Origin: Acidobacteriota bacterium
Lineage (GTDB): Bacteria > Acidobacteriota > Terriglobia > Terriglobales > Acidobacteriaceae
Direction: 5' to 3'
Length of the DNA: 11,255 nucleotides
Assembly (NCBI GenBank): GCA_021780415.1
Contig: JAJXYW010000255.1
Coordinates: forward strand, 1 to 11,255
Numbering within the stretch: the first letter of the stretch is position 1; every line of letters starts with the position of its first letter. This document shows positions 7,425-11,255 of this stretch, one piece after another. The notes beneath the pieces were generated by a model. It had not been told where the DNA came from. It saw nothing but the letters and a program-made list of their open reading frames with translations, and did not search any database. A program made the position numbers and the translations under genes.

Positions 7425-7508
7425 GCCAGAATCTGTCAAGCCCCCCAACCGCCTCAAATACGCCAAAACCACTATAAACACTGGCGATTTATATTTTCAA
7501 AATCTGGC
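7425..7508. repeat. AT-rich element with nested inverted repeats
   Basis: The outer arms GCCAGAATCTG (7425-7435) and CAAAATCTGGC (7498-7508) are complementary at 9 of 11 positions. Inside them CGCCA (7461-7465) pairs with TGGCG (7482-7486). The interior is markedly more AT-rich than the flanking genes. No flanking target duplication is evident. It lies just after the LolA-like gene, in the gap between convergent genes. It may be a dispersed repeat or a structured 3' region; this is not proven. Confidence 0.4.
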
Positions 7509-7594
7509 ATAGTTACCCCCGCCGACTCGCTACAATTTAACTAGATCCCACCGCGATCGCCATAACCCAAACTAAAATCGCTCAAGGACAAAGA

Positions 7595-7612
7595 CGGACT
7601 GCCACAAGTCCG
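7595..7612. repeat. Small inverted repeat in the convergent gap
   Basis: CGGACT (7595-7600) and AGTCCG (7607-7612) form a perfect 6-bp stem with a six-base loop. There is no T-run on either side. It may be one of several structures that together end transcription between the LolA-like gene and the HNH gene. Confidence 0.35.
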
Positions 7613-7633
7613 CCCATAACTCCAATCCACGGA

Positions 7634-7654
7634 ATACTTTAGCCCCAAAAGTAT
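7634..7654 (-). terminator. Hairpin over the HNH gene stop codon
   Basis: ATACTTT (7634-7640) and AAAGTAT (7648-7654) form a perfect 7-bp stem with a seven-base loop. The HNH stop codon (7639-7641) lies within the stem and loop edge. The stem is AT-rich and lacks a following T-run, so terminator function is doubtful. CCCC in the loop could instead pair with the adjacent G-run. Confidence 0.3.
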
Positions 7655-8340
7655 CGGGGGGGGGGGGGGGGGGGCCCCCACGCCGCAGGCTCCGACTCAA
7701 AGTAAAGATACTTCCGCCAGTTCGCATCCGCGCTGCCGATCATCCGCATAATGTGTCGCGACGTATGCAGTGAAAACGGCCGCGGCTCGCGCACCAGTTT
7801 CATATCCTTCAACTCATGCAGCATCTGGCTGCCCTTGCGCCGGTTGCAGTCCCTGCAGCACGCCACCAGGTTCTCCCACGTCGACAACCCGCCATGGCAC
7901 CGCGGCACCACATGGTCCAGCGTCAACTCCGACGCAATCAGCACCTTCTGGCAGTATTGGCACGTATTGCGGTCGCGCAGCAGAATATTCTTCCGGCTCA
8001 GCGCCCGCGTCTGGTGCGGAATCCGCCGGTACTCCAGCAGCCGGATCACGCTCGGCATCTGCATCTTCATCCGGTGCGAGTGCAGCTCAGTCCCCTGCTC
8101 CTCCTCCGTCCGCGCCACGCCTTTCAGCACCAGCACCAGCGCCCGTCGGGCACCACAGATATTGATCGGCTCATAGCTCGCATTCAGCACCAGCACCGGA
8201 GTCTGCATCGCCGGCTGCCGAAACACCCCCATGCGAATGTCGATAGCCTCAGCCCTTGCCGTTCCCGCCACAGGGTGAGTCGTATGATGACGATTGCCCG
8301 ACCGTTTCGTCCGCATTCCATTAGATTTCCCAGCCTGCAT
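7639..8340 (-). CDS. HNH endonuclease family protein with a homopolymer-encoded tail
   Basis: The 233-residue protein has a zinc-ribbon HNH domain: CQYC (127-130), LTLDHVVPR with His143 (139-147), ENLV with Asn157, and CRDCN with Cys162, Cys165 and Asn166. Such proteins are predicted metal-dependent DNA nucleases; the physiological role of this small type is not established. The conserved part begins at MQTPVLVLN (residue 45), so ATG at 8208 is a possible start. I keep ATG at 8340 because GGAGG (8347-8351) lies 6 bases upstream. The first 44 residues are Arg/His-rich and not recognisable. The C-terminus is odd: after [12 protein letters not shown] come six prolines from a 19-base C run, then RYFWG and the stop. 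A change of run length would alter the tail. The gene follows comF on the same strand by 51 bases and may share its transcript. Confidence 0.88.
   Translation of the reverse strand: MQAGKSNGMRTKRSGNRHHTTHPVAGTARAEAIDIRMGVFRQPAMQTPVLVLNASYEPINICGARRALVLVLKGVARTEEEQGTELHSHRMKMQMPSVIRLLEYRRIPHQTRALSRKNILLRDRNTCQYCQKVLIASELTLDHVVPRCHGGLSTWENLVACCRDCNRRKGSQMLHELKDMKLVREPRPFSLHTSRHIMRMIGSADANWRKYLYFESEPAAWGPPPPPPRYFWG
7656..7674. repeat. Homopolymer run of 19 G inside the HNH gene
   Basis: Nineteen G on + are followed at once by five C (7675-7679). On the coding strand this is GGGGG then 19 C, encoding six prolines near the C-terminus of the HNH protein. Runs of this length are prone to slippage in replication and to sequencing error, so the count should be treated as uncertain. 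Confidence 0.95.
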
Positions 8341-8346
8341 TCCTGC

Positions 8347-8351
8347 CCTCC
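8347..8351 (-). promoter_or_regulatory. Ribosome-binding site of the HNH gene
   Basis: GGAGG lies 6 bases before the ATG at 8340. This is the only strong Shine-Dalgarno match among the candidate starts (8340, 8316, 8232, 8208), so it favours the longest form over the conserved-domain start. Confidence 0.6.
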
Positions 8352-8391
8352 GGTTCCATGGTTCGTACTCCAGCCCACATCAACGACTCTG

Positions 8392-9288
8392 CTAAAACCT
8401 CACCTGCCTGCTCGCCTCCGGCTGAACGATGCAAATGGGTTGAGTCGAACTCGCATCCCACATCGCAAAACTCTCCGTCTCGTGTTGCACCACGCTCTGC
8501 ACACTCTCTGGCTGCGCCTTGGCCGCCGTCACCACCCATACCTTCGTCGCACCCGCGCTCTTCAGCACTCGCGCACACTCGCGGGCTGTCGCTCCGGTCG
8601 TCATGATGTCGTCGATCAGCAGCACCTCGCGTCCGCGCACGGCTTCCGCATCCGCAACCCGAAACGCTCCCTTCAGGCTTGCCCTTCTCTGCGTGGGATT
8701 CAGCGCATACAGCGCCCGCGTATCCTTCATCCGTTCCAGCGCCTTGAACGACAACCGCAGTGTCCAGTCCGGCTCCAGCCGCCGCAGCCGCTTCACCGCA
8801 GCCTCAGCCAGCAGTCTCGCCTGGTTGTAACCCCGCGCCTTCTCCCGCGCGGCAAACATCGGTACAGGAACCACCACCAGCTCCGTCGCAGCGCTCTCTC
8901 GCAACCTGCGTACAGCCGCAGCCATGCCATCACCCAGCACATGCTCCGCAATGCCGCGCATACCCTCGAACTTGAGCAGGTGCAGCATTCTCCGCATCTC
9001 AGCTTCGTAGTTGGAAAACGCCACTGCCCGGTCAAACTGCGGCGGAACCAGTCGGCACATCGTGCACTCGCTCACACCCATCGCGGCCGCGAAGCGCGCC
9101 GACTCCATCCCCAACGCATCGCCACACCGCGTACACAACACATCCTGTACGGCTTCCACCTGCGGCCCCACCCGCGCAACGCATGCCTCGCAAACCCTCA
9201 CCCGGGCCAAAGCAGCCATCGCCGCCCCACAAACCCGGCAATCGGACGGCATCAGAATATTGAATATATCGGCGACGACCCACTCCAT
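8392..9288 (-). CDS. comF: ComF family protein (zinc ribbon plus phosphoribosyltransferase domain)
   Basis: ComF proteins are cytoplasmic and needed for DNA uptake in several naturally competent bacteria; their biochemical role is unsettled. The 298-residue form has four CxxC pairs (Cys17/20, 33/36, 52/55 and 75/78) forming a double zinc ribbon. A type I phosphoribosyltransferase domain follows, with RGYNQARLLAEA (near 160) and the PRPP-binding loop VLLIDDIMTTGATA (222-235). A tail of about 45 residues after the core is not recognisable. I chose ATG at 9288 because it lies 16 residues before the first CxxC, as is usual. The frame stays open to a GTG at 9435, but those 49 codons are rich in AGG, AGA, CGA and GGA, unlike the gene body. 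Its stop is 51 bases before the HNH gene, and it diverges from ctaB. Confidence 0.93.
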   Translation of the reverse strand: MEWVVADIFNILMPSDCRVCGAAMAALARVRVCEACVARVGPQVEAVQDVLCTRCGDALGMESARFAAAMGVSECTMCRLVPPQFDRAVAFSNYEAEMRRMLHLLKFEGMRGIAEHVLGDGMAAAVRRLRESAATELVVVPVPMFAAREKARGYNQARLLAEAAVKRLRRLEPDWTLRLSFKALERMKDTRALYALNPTQRRASLKGAFRVADAEAVRGREVLLIDDIMTTGATARECARVLKSAGATKVWVVTAAKAQPESVQSVVQHETESFAMWDASSTQPICIVQPEASRQVRF

Positions 9289-9605
9289 CGTCGCTCTGCA
9301 ACTTCGAAGCACGCGTGTCACCGCGCGCCATCCCGCCTCTCCACCCCACGGGAAACCAACCCCGCCAGGCGGACCACCACTTCCGAGCTGGACATCCCTC
9401 ACGCTTTCGCTGAAGACGAACCTCACTCGCGGCACAGCAAGAAAAGCACCAGCTCTGCCAATAAGCGCAGTATAACCTCCCCTCCCATTCGCCGCAATGC
9501 GCGCTCGAACCAGTCGAGATGCGGGTGCTCGCGGTCTCGCGCTCCATCAGGACCGTCAGGCGCCCGCGCGAACTTCCCCAACTCGCGATATCCTTTAGAT
9601 TCGAC
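9289..9605. other. Divergent gap between comF and ctaB
   Basis: With the starts chosen here this 317-base stretch is non-coding. It holds a sigma70-like promoter facing comF (9469-9497). An AT-rich patch TATCCTTTAGATT (9589-9601) lies just before the ctaB GTG. Both gene frames stay open into the gap (comF to GTG 9435, ctaB to ATG 9519), but the extensions use codons that are rare in the gene bodies. I see no RNA gene or further repeat. Confidence 0.5.
9469..9497 (-). promoter_or_regulatory. Putative sigma70-like promoter for comF
   Basis: On the minus strand TTGCGG (9492-9497) and TATACT (9469-9474) are separated by exactly 17 bases. The -10 matches TATAAT at 5 of 6 positions, and the -35 keeps TTG. 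Transcription would start near 9462, leaving a leader of about 170 bases to the ATG at 9288, or about 26 bases to the GTG at 9435. Confidence 0.45.
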
Positions 9606-10562
9606 GTGTCCGCCACCGCCACCTCCGCAGCCACTCCCGCCCACGCTCGCAGCCACTCGCTGTTCAGCGACTACGCCGTGCTCTTCAAACCGCGTGTCTC
9701 CCTGATGGTCATCATCACCGCGGCTGCCGGCTTCTACCTCGGATCACTCGCCTCGGGCATCTCCCCCTTTCAGTCCGGCCTCATCAAGGCCCTCTTCGGC
9801 ATCGCACTCGTCACCGCCGGCTCCAGCGCGCTCAATCAGGCTATCGAGCGCGGCACCGACCGCCGCATGCCCCGCACCGCCGATCGCCCCATGGCGCAAC
9901 ACCGCATCGGCCTCAAGCACGGCCTCGCCGTGGGCTTCGTTCTGGTATGCGGAGGCTCCATCTACCTGGCCCTCGCCACCAATCTCCTCACCGGCACCCT
10001 CACCCTGGTCACTGCCGTCTCCTACATCACCATCTACACCCCGCTCAAGCGCATCACCACCCTCAACACCTTCATCGGAGCCTTCCCCGGCGCGCTCCCT
10101 CCCCTCATCGGCTGGACCGCCGCCCGCGGCGTCGTCCAGTGGCCTGCGGTCGCACTCTTCGCCATCCTCTTCATCTGGCAGTTCCCCCACTTCATGGCCA
10201 TCGGCTGGCTCTATCGCGCCGACTACGCCCACGCCGGCATCCGCCTCGCCGCCACCCAGCAACCGGCCCGTGAAGCCGCCCGAGCCTCCACCCTGCAAGC
10301 TCTCTTCTACGTCCTGCTCATGATCCCCGCCAGCCTCTGGCCCGCCGCACTGCACGTCACCGGCACCCCCTACGCCATCGCCGCCGTCGTCCTCGACGCC
10401 TTTTACCTCGCCGCGACCCTTCGCTTCCTGCGCATCACCCGCGCACCCGACGACCCCGAAAACCGAGTTCTCGCCCGCCAGCTACTCAAAGTCTCCGTCA
10501 TCTACCTGCCCCTCCTCCTGGCCGCCATGATGCTCGACGCGCAAGGCCGCCTCCTCTTCTGA
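9606..10562 (+). CDS. ctaB: Heme o synthase (protoheme IX farnesyltransferase)
   Basis: This inner-membrane UbiA-family prenyltransferase transfers a farnesyl group to protoheme IX to make heme O for heme-copper oxidases (CtaB/CyoE). The 318-residue form has about eight to nine hydrophobic segments. The first Asp-rich motif is NQAIERGTDRRMPRTADRP (77-95), with Asn77, Glu81 and Asp85. YTPLKR follows in the next cytoplasmic loop, with PPLIGW and WQFPHFMAIGWLYRADY later, all typical of the family. I prefer GTG at 9606. An ATG at 9519 would add 29 Arg-rich residues encoded with AGG, AGA and ATA codons that are rare elsewhere here, giving 347 residues, long for the family. No Shine-Dalgarno sequence precedes either start. 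A DUF420 gene follows 43 bases later and probably shares the transcript. Heme A synthase is not in the window. Confidence 0.94.
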   Translation: MSATATSAATPAHARSHSLFSDYAVLFKPRVSLMVIITAAAGFYLGSLASGISPFQSGLIKALFGIALVTAGSSALNQAIERGTDRRMPRTADRPMAQHRIGLKHGLAVGFVLVCGGSIYLALATNLLTGTLTLVTAVSYITIYTPLKRITTLNTFIGAFPGALPPLIGWTAARGVVQWPAVALFAILFIWQFPHFMAIGWLYRADYAHAGIRLAATQQPAREAARASTLQALFYVLLMIPASLWPAALHVTGTPYAIAAVVLDAFYLAATLRFLRITRAPDDPENRVLARQLLKVSVIYLPLLLAAMMLDAQGRLLF

Positions 10563-10605
10563 TCCACATCCACCACGACGCCACCCCACCGCGCTCAGGA
10601 ACGCC

Positions 10606-11166
10606 ATGCCCGACCTTACCGCTTCCAACCCGAACTACCGCACGCCCCCTTCAGTAATCGCCGCCATCATCGGGGTCAGCGCCATCGCGTCACTCTTCCT
10701 TGCCTGGCTGGTCTACTACCATCCCCCGGTCGACGTCGCCGGAACCCACCTCACCTTCCTCCCCGCGCTCGACGCCATACTCAACGCACTCTGCGCCATA
10801 TTCCTCGTCATCGGCTTCCGCTACATCCGCCGCCGCGAGATCACCGCACATCGTAACAGCATGTTCGCTGCCTTCATCGTCTCCAGCGCCTTTCTCGTCG
10901 CCTACATCGCCAACCACGTCCTGCACGGCGACATGCTCTTCCCTGCCGGCCACCCCACCGCCCGCTTCATCTACCTCTGGGTCCTGCTCCTGCCGCACAT
11001 TCTCTTGGCGGTCGCAGCCTTGCCTCTCATCCTGATCACCTTCTTTCTCTCGCTCACCGGCCGCTTCCCCGCCCACCGCAAGCTCGCCCGCTACACCTTC
11101 CCCATCTGGCTTTACGTCTCCGTCAGCGGCGTCGTAGTTTACGCCATGCTCGCAGCCTACCGCTAA
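10606..11166 (+). CDS. DUF420 family membrane protein (CtaM/YozB-like)
   Basis: This 186-residue integral membrane protein has five predicted transmembrane segments (about 16-38, 51-72, 86-107, 122-148 and 164-184). DUF420 marks are present: HRNSMFAAFIVSSAFLVAY (82-100) with His82 and Asn84, then His104 and His107, LPHILLAV with His131, and HRKLARYTFPIWLYVSVSG (157-175) with His157. The histidines at membrane edges could bind metal or heme. The family includes CtaM/YozB, implicated in biogenesis of heme-copper terminal oxidases in Firmicutes. Position directly after ctaB fits a role in oxidase assembly here, but that is inference. The ATG at 10606 has AGGA 5 bases upstream. No cysteine-based copper motif is seen. 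Confidence 0.88.
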   Translation: MPDLTASNPNYRTPPSVIAAIIGVSAIASLFLAWLVYYHPPVDVAGTHLTFLPALDAILNALCAIFLVIGFRYIRRREITAHRNSMFAAFIVSSAFLVAYIANHVLHGDMLFPAGHPTARFIYLWVLLLPHILLAVAALPLILITFFLSLTGRFPAHRKLARYTFPIWLYVSVSGVVVYAMLAAYR

Positions 11167-11183
11167 GATCGACCTCTCCCCCT

Positions 11184-11255
11184 ATGCAGCCAGACACCCG
11201 CAAGCTTCTCATCACCGGCACCGCCATCTTTCTCGCCGGGGCACTCGCCGCACTG
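11184..11255 (+). CDS. 5' end of an unidentified gene with a hydrophobic N-terminus (partial)
   Basis: An open frame starts at ATG 11184, 17 bases after the DUF420 stop, and runs off the window after 24 codons. The visible residues are a short polar start with Arg6 and Lys7, then a hydrophobic stretch ending LAGALAAL, which fits a signal peptide or first membrane segment. Codon use is C-ending like ctaB and DUF420. No clear Shine-Dalgarno sequence precedes it. Same strand and close spacing suggest it belongs to the ctaB-DUF420 unit. The family cannot be named from this fragment. Confidence 0.55.
   Translation, partial: MQPDTRKLLITGTAIFLAGALAAL

Noticed and set aside
7425..7508. Insertion sequence or MITE with target duplication
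   Set aside because: The arms are imperfect, no flanking direct repeats are visible and there is no transposase; kept only as a possible repeat.
7639..8340. Homing endonuclease, group I intron or toxin-antitoxin role for the HNH gene
   Set aside because: No intron structure, interrupted host gene or small partner gene is visible nearby; the protein resembles a stand-alone chromosomal HNH family.
7816..9705. 629-codon plus-strand open frame
   Set aside because: Antisense to the HNH gene and comF, both of which have clear domains; composition rich in His, Arg, Pro, typical of a shadow of G-ending codons.

Overview
The window comes from a GC-rich bacterial chromosome. The gene set and protein style suggest an acidobacterium of the Terriglobia (Granulicella/Edaphobacter/Terriglobus type): futalosine-pathway mqnA, a large secreted S9 peptidase, a short HNH protein next to comF, ctaB followed by DUF420, and hexameric TTGCYT repeats between genes. 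The assignment rests on recognition of protein families, not on a marker gene. The given strand is strongly C-rich over G in genes of both orientations. Genes on + therefore use C-ending codons and genes on - use G-ending codons.

Layout, left to right. dprA (-) and mqnA (+) diverge from an 88-base gap. mqnA (+) and the DUF429 gene (-) converge on a 339-base non-coding stretch, which holds 28 TTGCNN hexamers in two blocks and a hairpin repeat. A tight minus-strand operon follows, in transcription order S9 peptidase, recX, DUF429: the first two overlap by ATGA, and the DUF429 ribosome-binding site lies on the recX stop codon. Diverging from the peptidase is a gene for an exported LolA-like protein (+). 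It converges with comF-HNH (both -) across an AT-rich gap with nested inverted repeats, and a run of 19 G lies inside the 3' end of the HNH gene. Beyond a divergent regulatory gap, ctaB (heme o synthase), a DUF420 membrane protein and the first 24 codons of a further gene run rightward off the end.

Functionally there are three themes. (1) DNA handling: DprA, ComF, RecX, a predicted RNase H-fold DUF429 protein and an HNH endonuclease all lie in about 9 kb, but in separate transcription units. (2) Respiration: mqnA makes a menaquinone precursor, ctaB makes heme O, and DUF420 proteins are linked to terminal oxidase assembly. (3) Envelope: an exported serine peptidase and an exported LolA-like protein.

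I see no clear new multi-gene system. The observations most worth following are the long homopolymer that sets the C-terminus of the HNH protein, the hexamer array with its palindromic spacer, the recX-DUF429 coupling, and start-proximal -10 motifs that suggest leaderless transcripts.
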